DNA of 64,000 nucleotides from an uncultured Pelagibacteraceae bacterium (GCA_902599805.1 CACKGP010000001.1:147191-211190), one strand, 5' to 3'; counted from the stretch's first letter, positions 1 to 8,997 are shown. The notes: a model not told the origin generated them from the sequence alone. Made by a program: numbers and translations.

Positions 1-15
1 GTTAAAGATCTTGTA

Positions 16-417
16 ATGGTCAGTTCAAATAAAAATCATAATGCTAGAATTATAGTTGTTCAGAAGCTTTATTCTTATTATATAAACAAGGACACATTAA
101 TAACCTATCCTAAGCATAGATATAAAAAATTTATAAAAGATATTGTATCTGGAACAATAGAAAGAGAAGAATTTATTTTAGTAAAATTAAGGGAAATACT
201 AAAAAAAGAATTTAGTCCCTCTAGAACTGATTTAATACTCAAGTTAATGATAATGTCTGCTGCCTATGAACTTTTATTTGTCCACAAAACACCAGTTAAA
301 GTTATAGTAAGTGAGTACGTGAAAATATCTGATTTCTTTTTGGAAAATGCACATAAAAGGTATTTAAATGCCATTTTGGATAAGATATCTAAGAATGTTA
401 GAAATTATAAAAATTAA
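16..417 (+). CDS. nusB: Transcription antitermination factor NusB
   Basis: NusB binds boxA RNA with S10 (NusE) and promotes antitermination of rRNA operons. The 133-residue product has the usual small all-helical NusB size. Family features are visible: an N-terminal Ala-Arg-x-x-x-Val-Gln-x-Leu-Tyr helix, and the C-terminal block with Asp-Leu-Ile-Leu, Ala-Ala-Tyr-Glu-Leu and Pro-Val-Lys-Val-Ile-Val-Ser-Glu-Tyr. The ATG at 16 overlaps a TAA at 14-16, so an upstream gene probably ends here and is translationally coupled. In many alphaproteobacteria that gene is ribH, but only a few codons lie inside the window, so this is a guess. Confidence 0.9.
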   Translation: MVSSNKNHNARIIVVQKLYSYYINKDTLITYPKHRYKKFIKDIVSGTIEREEFILVKLREILKKEFSPSRTDLILKLMIMSAAYELLFVHKTPVKVIVSEYVKISDFFLENAHKRYLNAILDKISKNVRNYKN

Positions 418-421
418 TTTC

Positions 422-447
422 TTGCCTTTTGTTAGATTTTTTGGCAA
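422..447 (+). other. Weak inverted repeat between nusB and hppA
   Basis: TTGCC at 422-426 can pair with GGCAA at 443-447 across a 16-base T-rich loop. It lies just after the nusB stop. There is no clean U-tract after the stem, so it may be a weak terminator or have no function. Confidence 0.2.
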
Positions 448-475
448 TTAGACATCAAATTAGGGAGAATTCATT

Positions 476-2566
476 TTGGAAAACTTAAGTTTAATAATAT
501 TAGCTGGTCTTCTTGCAGTAGCATACAGTTATATTTTGAGTAAACAGATTATTTCATCCAACACTGGAAATAATAAAATGCAAGAAATTGCCGAGGCTAT
601 TCAAATTGGCGCGAAGGCTTATTTAAATCGTCAGTATAAAACAATCGCTATAGTAGGTTTTATTGTCCTATTAGTCATCAGTTATTTTTTTAGTTTATTG
701 GTGGGTCTCGGTTACTTTATTGGAGCACTGCTATCAGGAGTTGCTGGATATCTCGGCATGTTAATTTCAGTAGAAGCAAATGTAAGAACCGCAGAAGCCT
801 CAAGATCAAGTTTACAAAAAGGTTTAACTATGGCCTTTAAGTCTGGGGCCATAACAGGATTACTTGTTGCTGGTTTAGCATTATTAGCCATATCAGTTTA
901 CTATTGGGTTTTGATCTCGTTCAATGTCGATAGCAGAGAATTAATAAATGCGTTGATTGCTTTAGGATTTGGCGCATCTTTAATATCTATTTTTGCTAGA
1001 CTTGGCGGAGGTATATTTACAAAAGGAGCGGATGTTGGTGCAGATTTAGTTGGTAAAGTAGAGGCAGGTATACCTGAAGATGATCCAAGAAATCCTGCTG
1101 TGATAGCTGATAATGTTGGAGACAACGTTGGAGATTGCGCAGGTATGGCTGCAGATTTATTCGAAACCTATGCTGTTACAATTGTTGCAACAATGGTATT
1201 GGCTTCAATTTTTTTCCAAAACGATGCGAGTATGATGATTTATCCATTAGCAATTGGAGGAGGATGTATTATTGCATCTATAATTGGTACTTTTTTTGTA
1301 AGATTAGGAAAAAGTAAAAATATTATGGGAGCTCTATACAAAGGTTTTATAGTGACTGCTGTAGTATCATTAATATTATTATATCCTATTACTTCAAATA
1401 CAATTGGTTTAGATCAAGTTTTTAATGTTGGAAATAAATCTTTTAATGGTACAGATTTATACTACTGTGGAATTATAGGTTTAGCTGTTACTGGATTAAT
1501 TATTTGGGTAACAGAGTATTATACTGGAACAAATTTTAGACCTGTGAGGAGTGTAGCTAAGTCTTCAACAACAGGACACGGAACAAATGTTATTCAAGGC
1601 CTTGCCGTATCAATGGAAGCAACAGCATTACCTGCATTAATAATAGTTGCGGGTATCATAGCTACTAATGAATTAGCAGGTCTTTTTGGTATCGCTATTG
1701 CTGTTACTGCTATGTTAGCACTGACTGGAATGGTCGTTGCATTGGATGCTTATGGTCCTGTTACAGATAACGCTGGTGGTATTGCTGAAATGTCTAAACT
1801 ACCAAAAAATGTAAGAAAAACCACAGACGCTTTAGATGCTGTAGGAAACACTACAAAAGCAGTTACAAAAGGTTATGCAATAGGATCAGCGGGTCTAGGG
1901 GCGTTAGTTTTATTTGCAGCATACACAGAAGACATAAAATTTTTTTCTACTGTTTCTGGTTCGAGTTTAGAAGGAATAGATGTAAGTTTTGATTTATCAA
2001 ATCCTTTTGTTGTAATTGGATTGTTAGTTGGTGGAATGTTGCCTTACTTATTTGGATCAATGGGTATGCAAGCTGTAGGTAGAGCTGGCGGGGCTGTGGT
2101 AATAGAAGTAAGAAGACAATTTAAAAAAATTCCTGGTATTATGAAAGGTAAGAGAAAACCGGATTACGGTAGATTAGTAGATTTACTCACCAAAGCAGCT
2201 ATTAAAGAAATGATAGTTCCATCTCTTTTACCAGTTTTATCACCTATAGTTTTATACTTGGTCATTTATTCAATAGGCGGATTAGAAGCAGCACTATCGT
2301 CTGTCGGTGCAATGCTTCTAGGTGTGATAGTGACAGGGTTATTTGTTGCTATTTCAATGACAGCTGGTGGTGGAGCATGGGATAATGCTAAAAAATTTAT
2401 AGAGGATGGAAATTATGGTGGTAAAGGTTCAGAGTCACACAAAGCAGCAGTAACTGGCGATACAGTTGGGGATCCTTACAAAGATACAGCAGGGCCTGCA
2501 GTAAATCCGATGATAAAAATTACTAATATTGTTGCACTTTTGCTTTTAGCCGTTATATCACATTAG
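476..2566 (+). CDS. hppA: K+-independent H+-translocating membrane pyrophosphatase
   Basis: A membrane-integral pyrophosphatase that hydrolyses PPi and pumps protons outward. At 696 residues it has the usual family length, with about 16 hydrophobic segments. Substrate-site motifs are present: [11 protein letters not shown] at about 186-196, DNVGDNVGD at 212-220, and a C-terminal block with Asp-Asn-Ala-Lys-Lys and Gly-Asp-Thr-Val-Gly-Asp-Pro. The GNTTKA motif has Lys at about 461, which in this family marks the potassium-independent type (Ala there marks the K+-dependent type). The start is TTG at 476, supported by AGGGAG at 462-467. It is a plausible way to recover energy from PPi. Confidence 0.95.
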   Translation: MENLSLIILAGLLAVAYSYILSKQIISSNTGNNKMQEIAEAIQIGAKAYLNRQYKTIAIVGFIVLLVISYFFSLLVGLGYFIGALLSGVAGYLGMLISVEANVRTAEASRSSLQKGLTMAFKSGAITGLLVAGLALLAISVYYWVLISFNVDSRELINALIALGFGASLISIFARLGGGIFTKGADVGADLVGKVEAGIPEDDPRNPAVIADNVGDNVGDCAGMAADLFETYAVTIVATMVLASIFFQNDASMMIYPLAIGGGCIIASIIGTFFVRLGKSKNIMGALYKGFIVTAVVSLILLYPITSNTIGLDQVFNVGNKSFNGTDLYYCGIIGLAVTGLIIWVTEYYTGTNFRPVRSVAKSSTTGHGTNVIQGLAVSMEATALPALIIVAGIIATNELAGLFGIAIAVTAMLALTGMVVALDAYGPVTDNAGGIAEMSKLPKNVRKTTDALDAVGNTTKAVTKGYAIGSAGLGALVLFAAYTEDIKFFSTVSGSSLEGIDVSFDLSNPFVVIGLLVGGMLPYLFGSMGMQAVGRAGGAVVIEVRRQFKKIPGIMKGKRKPDYGRLVDLLTKAAIKEMIVPSLLPVLSPIVLYLVIYSIGGLEAALSSVGAMLLGVIVTGLFVAISMTAGGGAWDNAKKFIEDGNYGGKGSESHKAAVTGDTVGDPYKDTAGPAVNPMIKITNIVALLLLAVISH

Positions 2567-2577
2567 TAAATATAAAA

Positions 2578-3054
2578 TTATTTGGGTGAATTAGCCCGCA
2601 TTTTTTGCCTCAAACTTTGCAAAAAAGAATTCACAAAACTTCCTTTTCTAATTTCATTTGAGGTCTCTGTTTTGGTAAATTTATAATCGTTCATATTTTT
2701 TTTGTCATAAAAAATTTTCTCTTTCAAAATTCCATATTCGTTAAAGCTTACTACCAATACATTATTGTTAACCAAAACATTCTTACCAAATGTATAAACT
2801 TTCCCTTTAGTTTTAGTTCTCTCAATATAAATCCATGTGTCTTCACCTTTAATAGACCTAGAGTGAGGTTGACCCAACCTTTTAATTACATCATTCTTGT
2901 TGCTTTTGTTAATTATAAGGAGTTCTTGTCTATTTTCTAAATACATAATACCGTGGCTATTTATAACTTTGTTTCTTTGGCAATTTGTTAGAAAAATAGA
3001 TAGAAATATCAGGATAAATAAAAAATAAACATGTTTAGCTTTTATAAAAAACAT
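2578..3054 (-). CDS. bamE: BamE/SmpA-like outer-membrane lipoprotein
   Basis: Probable BamE, the small lipoprotein of the beta-barrel assembly machine. The N-terminus is a signal peptide with a lipobox ending Leu-Thr-Asn-Cys (Cys25). The mature part contains the SmpA/OmlA-type pattern: a helix with Asn-Lys-Asn-Asp-Val, then Leu-Gly-Gln-Pro-His-Ser, then a strand with Asp-Thr-Trp-Ile-Tyr. The 158-residue length is a little longer than the E. coli protein, because of a basic C-terminal tail. Its 5' end overlaps the divergent bc1 chaperone gene by 24 bases; no later Met is available before the hydrophobic core. Confidence 0.8.
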   Translation of the reverse strand: MFFIKAKHVYFLFILIFLSIFLTNCQRNKVINSHGIMYLENRQELLIINKSNKNDVIKRLGQPHSRSIKGEDTWIYIERTKTKGKVYTFGKNVLVNNNVLVVSFNEYGILKEKIFYDKKNMNDYKFTKTETSNEIRKGSFVNSFLQSLRQKMRANSPK

Positions 3055-3531
3055 AATAATAAACTTTATAATAAATTGACTGAATTATCACGCAATAAAT
3101 TCTTTTATAATGAAACCAAGCTTTCGGATAACTTTCAGACCCGTATACTATTAATTTTTTTTCACCTTTCAATAATATTGAAAATATCTAAAAAGAGTGA
3201 TTTTAAAAAAAAAATACAAGATATATTCGATAATATTTTTCATAATATCGAGTACCATTTGAGAGAACTTGGTCATGGCGATGTTGCTGTTAACAAAAAT
3301 ATGAAAAATTTGAACAAAATATTTTATGATATTTTATATAACGTTGATCAAAATTTATATAATAATGAGATGTCAAAAAAACTCTTAGTGAAATATTTCT
3401 ATTCAAAAGATAAATCAGATGATGAAAATGTAATGAAATTAGCTAATTATTTTCTAAAATTTAGAGATTTTTGTTTTGATTTGGAGGTCAATAATATGCT
3501 AAATGGTTCTATAAATTTTAATTATAGGTAA
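3031..3531 (+). CDS. Ubiquinol-cytochrome c chaperone (CBP3-like)
   Basis: A member of the ubiquinol-cytochrome c chaperone family (CBP3/UQCC1-like), which assists cytochrome b and bc1 complex assembly. The 166-residue product shows the family core: Leu-Ser-Asp-x-Phe-Gln-x-Arg-Ile followed by a hydrophobic helix with Phe-His-Leu-Ser, and Arg-Glu-Leu-Gly-His-Gly-Asp-Val-Ala-Val-Asn-Lys-Asn-Met-Lys. A divergent BamE-like neighbour upstream and rpmF immediately downstream is a common alphaproteobacterial context. The start at 3031 lies inside the first codons of the opposite-strand gene; no usable later Met precedes the conserved domain. Confidence 0.8.
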   Translation: MFSFYKKHNNKLYNKLTELSRNKFFYNETKLSDNFQTRILLIFFHLSIILKISKKSDFKKKIQDIFDNIFHNIEYHLRELGHGDVAVNKNMKNLNKIFYDILYNVDQNLYNNEMSKKLLVKYFYSKDKSDDENVMKLANYFLKFRDFCFDLEVNNMLNGSINFNYR

Positions 3532-3534
3532 ATA

Positions 3535-3708
3535 ATGGCTGTACCAAAAAGAAAAACATCCAAATCAAGAAGAGATAAAAGAAGATCACACCATAGAATA
3601 ACAAACGTAAATGTTATAGAAGATAAAAAATCTGGTGAATACAGACTTTCACATCATGTTGATTTGAAAACTGGATTATATAACGGGAAAAAAGTTTTAG
3701 ACAAGTAG
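3535..3708 (+). CDS. rpmF: 50S ribosomal protein L32
   Basis: A 57-residue protein beginning [13 protein letters not shown], the classic L32 N-terminus, followed by a basic stretch with Ser-His-His-Arg and a C-terminal Leu-Ser-His-His-Val-Asp. The alphaproteobacterial form lacks the two Cys-x-x-Cys zinc knuckles, as here. It starts 4 bases after the chaperone stop and is followed by plsX, the usual rpmF-plsX pairing. Confidence 0.95.
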   Translation: MAVPKRKTSKSRRDKRRSHHRITNVNVIEDKKSGEYRLSHHVDLKTGLYNGKKVLDK

Positions 3709-3730
3709 TCCCATTTAAAGTTTATTCTTA

Positions 3731-4774
3731 ATGGATAAAAAAGTTAAAATTGCAATAGATTTAATGGGTGGTGAAAACTCTCCTGACAAAAATCTTGATG
3801 GTATAGAGCTATTTATAAAAAGAAATAAAAATTTAGATGATTATTTTTTTTATTTATTTGGAAATGAAGATTTAATTAATGAAAAAATAAAAACAAAGTC
3901 TCTTAAAAACTTTAAAATTTTTGATACTAAAATTATTGTATCTGATGATCTACCAGCTTTATCGGCTTTAAAAAAAGGAAAGAATTCGAGTATGTGGAAA
4001 TCAATTGAATCTCAAAATTCTTTAGATGTAGATGTTTCATTATCCGCAGGAAATACTGGTGTCTTGTTGGTTATGTCAAAAATGATATTAAAAACTTTAG
4101 AGGATGTTGATAAACCAGCTTTAGCTGGACTTTGGCCAAATAAAAAAGGAATGAATGTTGTTCTTGATCTTGGGGCAAATATTAATTGTAGTGAAAAAAA
4201 TTTGATAGACTTTGCCGAAATGGGTGCCGCGCTGTATCAATCGTTATTTCCAAATGAAAAGGCTAAAGTTGCACTATTAAATATAGGTTCAGAAGAGATT
4301 AAAGGAACTGAATTATTAAAAGGGACCTACACGAAACTTAAAAAATTAGATGAGATGGGAGATTTTAAATTTTATGGATACGTAGAGGGAAATCATATAA
4401 CAGATGGAAATTGTAATGTTATTGTAACCGATGGCTTTACTGGAAATGTTGCTCTAAAAACCGCCGAAGGAACAGCAAATTTTTTAACTGACAATTTAAA
4501 ACAAGCTTTGTCTGGCAATATTTTTTCTAAGTTCTCTTCTATTTTATCTTATTTTGCTCTCCAAAAGTTTAAAAATAAATTAGACCCAAGAAAATATAAC
4601 GGTGCAATTTTTCTTGGTTTGAAAGGCCCCGTCGTTAAAAGTCATGGATCAACAGATGCATTAGGTTTTTCTTATTCTTTGGATGTTTGTTATAAAATTG
4701 CCAAAGGACAAATGATCGATAAAATTAAGCTAAATCTTGGTCATATCAAAAATATTAATAATGAGAAGAAATAA
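3731..4774 (+). CDS. plsX: Phosphate acyltransferase PlsX
   Basis: Converts acyl-ACP to acyl-phosphate for the first acylation of glycerol-3-phosphate. The 347-residue product has the diagnostic start Ile-Ala-Ile-Asp-Leu-Met-Gly-Gly-Glu-Asn-Ser-Pro. It also has Ser-Ala-Gly-Asn-Thr-Gly, Leu-Asp-Leu-Gly-Ala-Asn, and Val-Thr-Asp-Gly-Phe-Thr-Gly-Asn-Val-Ala-Leu-Lys, followed by the Lys/Gly-rich C-terminal block with His-Gly-Ser-Thr-Asp-Ala. The 3' end overlaps ihfA by 14 bases. In most alphaproteobacteria fabH lies between these two genes; here there is no room for it. Confidence 0.95.
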   Translation: MDKKVKIAIDLMGGENSPDKNLDGIELFIKRNKNLDDYFFYLFGNEDLINEKIKTKSLKNFKIFDTKIIVSDDLPALSALKKGKNSSMWKSIESQNSLDVDVSLSAGNTGVLLVMSKMILKTLEDVDKPALAGLWPNKKGMNVVLDLGANINCSEKNLIDFAEMGAALYQSLFPNEKAKVALLNIGSEEIKGTELLKGTYTKLKKLDEMGDFKFYGYVEGNHITDGNCNVIVTDGFTGNVALKTAEGTANFLTDNLKQALSGNIFSKFSSILSYFALQKFKNKLDPRKYNGAIFLGLKGPVVKSHGSTDALGFSYSLDVCYKIAKGQMIDKIKLNLGHIKNINNEKK

Positions 4775-5054
4775 CATTAGCAAAAATGATATAGTAAATA
4801 ATATTAAAAATCGTTACAGGTTACCTACTAACTATATAGAGTCTATTTATGATAATATCTTTTTGATCATAAAAAATGGTTTAATAAAAGACGGTAGTTT
4901 CAAAATATCAAAATTTGGGACATTTAAAGTTCTTTCTAAAAAAGCAAGGTTTGGTATGAACCCAAAAACTAAAGTTAAACATTCTATCAGTGAGAGGAAA
5001 GTTGTAGTTTTCTCACCATCCAAAATAGCAAAAAAAAAACTAAATGGAAAATAA
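4761..5054 (+). CDS. ihfA: Integration host factor alpha / HU-family DNA-binding protein
   Basis: A DNA-bending protein of the HU/IHF family, about 97 residues from the chosen ATG at 4761. This start was preferred over the in-frame ATG at 4737 because it gives the normal family N-terminus (Ser-Lys-Asn-Asp-Ile-Val-Asn). Visible features are Gly-Ser-Phe-Lys-Ile-Ser-Lys-Phe-Gly-Thr-Phe and the DNA-intercalating arm region Arg-x-Gly-Met-Asn-Pro-Lys-Thr. The position between plsX and a MerR gene matches ihfA in alphaproteobacteria. It overlaps plsX by 14 bases and merR by 11. Confidence 0.88.
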   Translation: MRRNNISKNDIVNNIKNRYRLPTNYIESIYDNIFLIIKNGLIKDGSFKISKFGTFKVLSKKARFGMNPKTKVKHSISERKVVVFSPSKIAKKKLNGK

Positions 5055-5421
5055 CAGAGTCTATAAAACAATTAGTGAGGTTGCACAGGAAATAGGGCTT
5101 GTAAATAAGAAGAATAAGAAACCAAATACTCACACACTACGTTTCTGGGAAAAACATTTTAAACAAATTAAACCTAAATTACTTTCTGGAAATAGAAGGT
5201 ACTATTCAGATAAAGACATTAAATATATAAAACTAATTTATGTTTTACTTAAAACTAAAGGATTCACAATTAATGGTGCAAAAAAAGCTTTAAAAGATCC
5301 CTCGATAAAACTTGACGATACTTTAATTTCTAGTGTAAATAAGGAAAATTTTAAATTTTCAATTAAAACTAAGTTGGTGAAAATTAAAAAGATTATAGAT
5401 AAAATTAAACAAGAAAAATAA
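5044..5421 (+). CDS. MerR-family transcriptional regulator
   Basis: A 125-residue regulator with an N-terminal winged-helix MerR domain: an Ile-Ser-Glu-Val-Ala helix, then Thr-His-Thr-Leu-Arg-Phe-Trp-Glu-Lys-His-Phe, then Gly-Asn-Arg-Arg-Tyr-Tyr-Ser-Asp-Lys-Asp. A short C-terminal helical tail follows, with no cysteine cluster or obvious ligand domain. It is the MerR-like protein conserved next to ihfA in alphaproteobacteria; its target is not apparent. The stop codon overlaps the start of rpmG (TAATG). Confidence 0.85.
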   Translation: MENNRVYKTISEVAQEIGLVNKKNKKPNTHTLRFWEKHFKQIKPKLLSGNRRYYSDKDIKYIKLIYVLLKTKGFTINGAKKALKDPSIKLDDTLISSVNKENFKFSIKTKLVKIKKIIDKIKQEK

Positions 5422-5612
5422 TGGCTAAAAAATCATCAATTAAGGTTAGATTAGTTCCAGAGAAAAAAGTAGATAGCGCATTCTATTACTATGTAAAGAA
5501 ACCTACAAAAGGTGAAAAAGCTAAAGTAAAATTAAAGTTAAAAAAATATAATCCCGAAACTAGAAAACACGAATATTTTATAGAAAAAAAACTTCCACCG
5601 CATAGCAAATAA
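5421..5612 (+). CDS. rpmG: 50S ribosomal protein L33
   Basis: A 63-residue basic protein starting Met-Ala-Lys-Lys-Ser-Ser-Ile-Lys-Val-Arg-Leu-Val. It has the L33 signature Phe-Tyr-Tyr-Tyr-Val-Lys-Lys, a Lys-rich Leu-Lys-Leu-Lys-Lys-Tyr-Asn-Pro segment, and Arg-Lys-His-Glu-Tyr-Phe-Ile-Glu-Lys-Lys. It is slightly longer than the usual 55 residues and lacks Cys pairs. Translationally coupled to the merR gene by a shared A. Confidence 0.88.
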   Translation: MAKKSSIKVRLVPEKKVDSAFYYYVKKPTKGEKAKVKLKLKKYNPETRKHEYFIEKKLPPHSK

Positions 5613-5614
5613 TA

Positions 5615-5905
5615 TTATTTTTTTTTAAATTTTCTATATTCAAAATCTATATATGCTTTAATCATATTAGACCAAATACGTTGCGTTAGCTTCACATCAA
5701 GCTTTTTTTTAATTGATTTTTTCTTAATATTTTTAAGGATCACGTTTATTCTTTTTTTATCTACAATTTGTTTTTTACTTGTCTTATTTAGTAGTACCTG
5801 ATGTACAAGATTAGTTCGAATTTTTATAATATTTAGCATCTTGCTATCTAAAATATCCAACTTTTTTCTAATTTTTAATATTTTTTTATTTTTATTCAGC
5901 GACAT
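5615..5905 (-). CDS. Chorismate mutase (AroQ type)
   Basis: A 96-residue all-helical protein matching the AroQ-class chorismate mutase domain, which rearranges chorismate to prephenate for Phe/Tyr synthesis. Visible are the N-terminal helix Arg-x-Lys-Leu-Asp-x-Leu-Asp-x-x-Met-Leu-x-Ile-Ile-x-x-Arg, the following Lys-rich turn, and the C-terminal helix with Ile-Trp-x-x-Met-Ile. It is monofunctional and shorter than fused forms. It converges with rpmG (2-base gap) and diverges from ctaA. Confidence 0.8.
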   Translation of the reverse strand: MSLNKNKKILKIRKKLDILDSKMLNIIKIRTNLVHQVLLNKTSKKQIVDKKRINVILKNIKKKSIKKKLDVKLTQRIWSNMIKAYIDFEYRKFKKK

Positions 5906-5947
5906 AAATGCAATTAATTAAATATACATTTATTATATAACACAACA

Positions 5948-6979
5948 ATGGAAATAATATTAAGAAAAGAATATTCAAAATTTATAACATATTGGTTAAT
6001 CAGCCTATTATTTTTTATATCAATAATCGTAATTGTTGGTGGTTTAACAAGATTAACCGACTCGGGATTGTCAATAACAACATGGGATGTTGTCAAAGGT
6101 ATTCTGCCACCCTTAAATGATAGCCAATGGGATGATGTATTTAATCTTTACAAAGAGATACCTCAATTTTATCTTCTTAATCAAAGCATGACGCTTAACG
6201 AATTTAAAACTATATACTATTGGGAATACATCCATAGAATTTTAGGAAGAATTTTGGGCTTACTTTTCCTTATACCTTTTATTTATATATATTTTAAAAA
6301 AATCTTAAATCAAAATTATAATATAAACTTTTTTATACTATTTTTACTAATTTTAGTTCAGGGAACCGTAGGTTGGTATATGGTAAAAAGTGGTCTTGTA
6401 GAAAATACTACTGTAAGTCATTACAGGTTAGCGATACATTTGAATTTAGCCTTTATCCTTTTTTCAGCAATTTTTTGGTATTTTTTAAATATAAGAAACC
6501 AAAAAAATAAAATTTTCTTTAGTACAAAAAATGAAAATATTTTTTCAAAAATATTTATACTTTTAATATTTACACAAATTACTTTTGGAGCTTTTACTTC
6601 AGGCTTAGATGCAGGAAAAATTTATCAATCTTGGCCTTTGATGAATAATAATTTTTTTCCTGATGATTTAACTTACAAAGATATAACTTTTCCACAAGTC
6701 TTAAGCGAACCATCATTCGTCCAATTTATCCATAGGAAACTAGCCTACATAATTTTTATATATGTTGTAATTATGAGTTTTTATATTTTTTACAGAAGAC
6801 AGAAAGAAATGTATCAACCAACATTGTATTTGTTGACAATGATTTTTGTGCAGATAATTCTTGGAATTTTCACTCTTTTAAGCGGAGCACATATTTGGAT
6901 TGCTTCATTACATCAGATTTCTACAATTCTTTTGCTTCTTTCATCAATTTATTTTTACTATAGCACACTAAAAACATAG
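5948..6979 (+). CDS. ctaA: Heme A synthase (COX15/CtaA)
   Basis: Oxidises the C8 methyl of heme O to a formyl group, giving heme A for the cytochrome aa3 oxidase. The 343-residue polytopic protein has about eight membrane segments. The four heme-ligand histidine contexts are all visible: Glu-Tyr-Ile-His-Arg, Ala-Ile-His-Leu, Phe-Ile-His-Arg-Lys and Ala-Ser-Leu-His-Gln. The N-terminus carries Gly-Gly-Leu-Thr-Arg-Leu-Thr-x-Ser-Gly-Leu-Ser-Ile, typical of the type 2 alphaproteobacterial and mitochondrial form. rplM follows after 48 bases. Confidence 0.93.
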   Translation: MEIILRKEYSKFITYWLISLLFFISIIVIVGGLTRLTDSGLSITTWDVVKGILPPLNDSQWDDVFNLYKEIPQFYLLNQSMTLNEFKTIYYWEYIHRILGRILGLLFLIPFIYIYFKKILNQNYNINFFILFLLILVQGTVGWYMVKSGLVENTTVSHYRLAIHLNLAFILFSAIFWYFLNIRNQKNKIFFSTKNENIFSKIFILLIFTQITFGAFTSGLDAGKIYQSWPLMNNNFFPDDLTYKDITFPQVLSEPSFVQFIHRKLAYIIFIYVVIMSFYIFYRRQKEMYQPTLYLLTMIFVQIILGIFTLLSGAHIWIASLHQISTILLLLSSIYFYYSTLKT

Positions 6980-6985
6980 TTTTTA

Positions 6986-7014
6986 TTGACATAGTAATTA
7001 ATAACTTGTAATTA
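6986..7014 (+). promoter_or_regulatory. Predicted sigma-70 promoter of rplM-rpsI
   Basis: A perfect -35 TTGACA at 6986-6991 is separated by 17 bases from a -10-like TAATTA at 7009-7014. Transcription would begin near 7021, leaving a leader of only about 7 bases before the rplM ATG at 7028. Seen in sequence; promoter activity is inferred. Confidence 0.55.
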
Positions 7015-7027
7015 TCGCCAAGTTAAA

Positions 7028-7489
7028 ATGACACCCTTTATTAAAAAGAAAGATATTAAAAATAATTGGTATTTAGTAAATGCCAAAGATCTTGTAGTAG
7101 GAAGACTAGCAGCATATATTTCTATAGTTCTCAGAGGAAAAAATAAACCTCAATATAATCCAAATCAAGATAATGGAGATTTTGTTATAGTCACAAATAT
7201 AGAAAAGTTGAAATTTACAGGCAAAAAATTTGAAAATAAAAAATATTATAAACACACGGGTTATCCAGGAGGTATAAAAAGTATTAATCCAAAAAATTTA
7301 ACTAAAAAAAACAAATCTCAAGATATTCTAAAATATGCAGTAAAAAGAATGTTGCCAGGTGGTCCTTTAGCAAAAAAACAATTAAGCAAACTTAAAATGT
7401 ATTATGGTGACAAACATCCTCATGAAACTCAAAACCCTGTTGAAATCAACTTTTCTGAAATTAACAAAAAAAATCATATTAAAGTCTAA
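7028..7489 (+). CDS. rplM: 50S ribosomal protein L13
   Basis: A 153-residue L13. Recognisable features are [30 protein letters not shown], and Ala-Val-Lys-Arg-Met-Leu-Pro. It is encoded with rpsI, sharing one base (TAATG), as in nearly all bacteria. Confidence 0.97.
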   Translation: MTPFIKKKDIKNNWYLVNAKDLVVGRLAAYISIVLRGKNKPQYNPNQDNGDFVIVTNIEKLKFTGKKFENKKYYKHTGYPGGIKSINPKNLTKKNKSQDILKYAVKRMLPGGPLAKKQLSKLKMYYGDKHPHETQNPVEINFSEINKKNHIKV

Positions 7490-7926
7490 TGGAAACCACA
7501 CAAGTTGAAAAGAATATTAGCAAAATGAAATTAGATTTTAAAGAAAGTAATTATGCTACAGGAAGAAGAAAAGAGTCTGTGGCAAGAGTATGGATTAAGA
7601 AAGGGACAGGGAAAATTTTTGTAAACGGAAAAACCATGAATGATTACTTTAAAAGACCAGTCCATCAATTAATAGTAGTTATGCCTTTACAAGAAACAAA
7701 TGCAATAAATAAATTTGATGTTAAATGTAATGTTAAAGGTGGTGGATTATCAGGCCAAGCTGGTGCAATAATACATGGAATTTCAAGAGCATTAGTAAAA
7801 ACTGATCCCACTTTAAAAAAAGTATTAAAGAAAAATAAATTTACAACCAGAGATTCGAGAAAAGTTGAAAGAAAAAAATACGGACACAAAAAAGCACGTA
7901 GAAGCTTCCAATTCTCTAAGAGATAA
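7489..7926 (+). CDS. rpsI: 30S ribosomal protein S9
   Basis: A 145-residue S9. The core [13 protein letters not shown], the [12 protein letters not shown] block and the basic C-terminus ending Ser-Lys-Arg, which reaches the ribosomal P site, are all present. There is a short N-terminal extension of about 17 residues relative to E. coli, as in other alphaproteobacteria. Confidence 0.97.
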   Translation: METTQVEKNISKMKLDFKESNYATGRRKESVARVWIKKGTGKIFVNGKTMNDYFKRPVHQLIVVMPLQETNAINKFDVKCNVKGGGLSGQAGAIIHGISRALVKTDPTLKKVLKKNKFTTRDSRKVERKKYGHKKARRSFQFSKR

Positions 7927-7968
7927 ATCATTCATTACTATTAAAATTAAAAGTGATATAAACAATTT

Positions 7969-8997
7969 ATGTCAGCAAAAAAATTAAATATTGTTATCGC
8001 TGGAGCAACAGGTTTTGTTGGACTAGATTTGATCAAATTTTTATCAAATCATCCCAAGGTTAAAATAAAGTATTTATGTGCCCAAAAGAACATTGGAAAG
8101 AAAATTCAGTATTTTGATAAAAGAATCACAAAAAATTTACCAAAGATATCGAAACTTAAATCTGTAGATTGGACCATGATTGATATTTTGTTTACAGCAT
8201 TACCCAATGGAGCAAGTCAAATAATTTCAAGAACTCTAATGAATAAAAAATTAAAAATAATCGACCTATCAGCTGACTTTAGATTATCCGATAGTTCCGT
8301 ATATAAAAAGTTTTACGGTAGAGAACATATGGCAAAAAAATTAATTAAAAATTCTATTTATGCTTTATCGGAATTTACAAAGAGCAAATTAATAAAATTT
8401 AAAATTATTGCTTGCCCAGGTTGTTATCCTACGTCAATTCAATTGCCTTTAATTCCATTATTAAAGAAAAATTTAATTAATAATAAGAATATTATAATAG
8501 ACTCAAAATCTGGATATTCTGGCGCTGGTAAAAATTTAAAAAAGAAATTTAAGCATAAAAATATTTTTTCGTCAATTCATGCATATGGTACCTATAAGCA
8601 CAGACATACAAGTGAGCTAGATCAGGAATTGAATAAAGCATCAAATACAAAAATCAATTATGTTTTTATTCCCCATCTTATTCCAACTTTTAGAGGAATG
8701 TTATCATCTATTTATTTAGAATTAAAACCTGGTGTCACTGTAAAAAAAGTTTTTAAAGAATTAAAAAAATTTCATAAAAATAATTATTTTGTAAAAATCA
8801 ATCCATTAAATAAAAATATTGGAACAGAAAATGTATTAAATACAAATTTTTGTGAAATTTCTATTTGTAAGCTAAAAGAAAAAAGAAAAATTCTTATTTT
8901 GTCAGCTATTGATAATTTAGTTAAGGGAGCTGCAGGTCAAGCAATTCAAAACATGAACATAATGAATAATTTTAAAGAAAACACAGGCATTAAATGA
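7969..8997 (+). CDS. argC: N-acetyl-gamma-glutamyl-phosphate reductase
   Basis: Third step of arginine synthesis: NADPH-dependent reduction of N-acetylglutamyl phosphate. The 342-residue product has the dinucleotide-binding Ala-Gly-Ala-Thr-Gly-Phe-Val-Gly at the N-terminus, Leu-Pro-Asn-Gly-Ala-Ser, the catalytic cysteine in Ala-Cys-Pro-Gly-Cys-Tyr-Pro-Thr-Ser, Lys-Ser-Gly-Tyr-Ser-Gly-Ala-Gly, and His-Leu-Ile-Pro. It overlaps the next gene by 4 bases (ATGA). Confidence 0.95.
   Translation: MSAKKLNIVIAGATGFVGLDLIKFLSNHPKVKIKYLCAQKNIGKKIQYFDKRITKNLPKISKLKSVDWTMIDILFTALPNGASQIISRTLMNKKLKIIDLSADFRLSDSSVYKKFYGREHMAKKLIKNSIYALSEFTKSKLIKFKIIACPGCYPTSIQLPLIPLLKKNLINNKNIIIDSKSGYSGAGKNLKKKFKHKNIFSSIHAYGTYKHRHTSELDQELNKASNTKINYVFIPHLIPTFRGMLSSIYLELKPGVTVKKVFKELKKFHKNNYFVKINPLNKNIGTENVLNTNFCEISICKLKEKRKILILSAIDNLVKGAAGQAIQNMNIMNNFKENTGIK

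Noticed and set aside
901..1125. Minus-strand frame inside hppA
   Set aside because: Shadow of the strongly conserved pyrophosphatase coding sequence; no independent signal.
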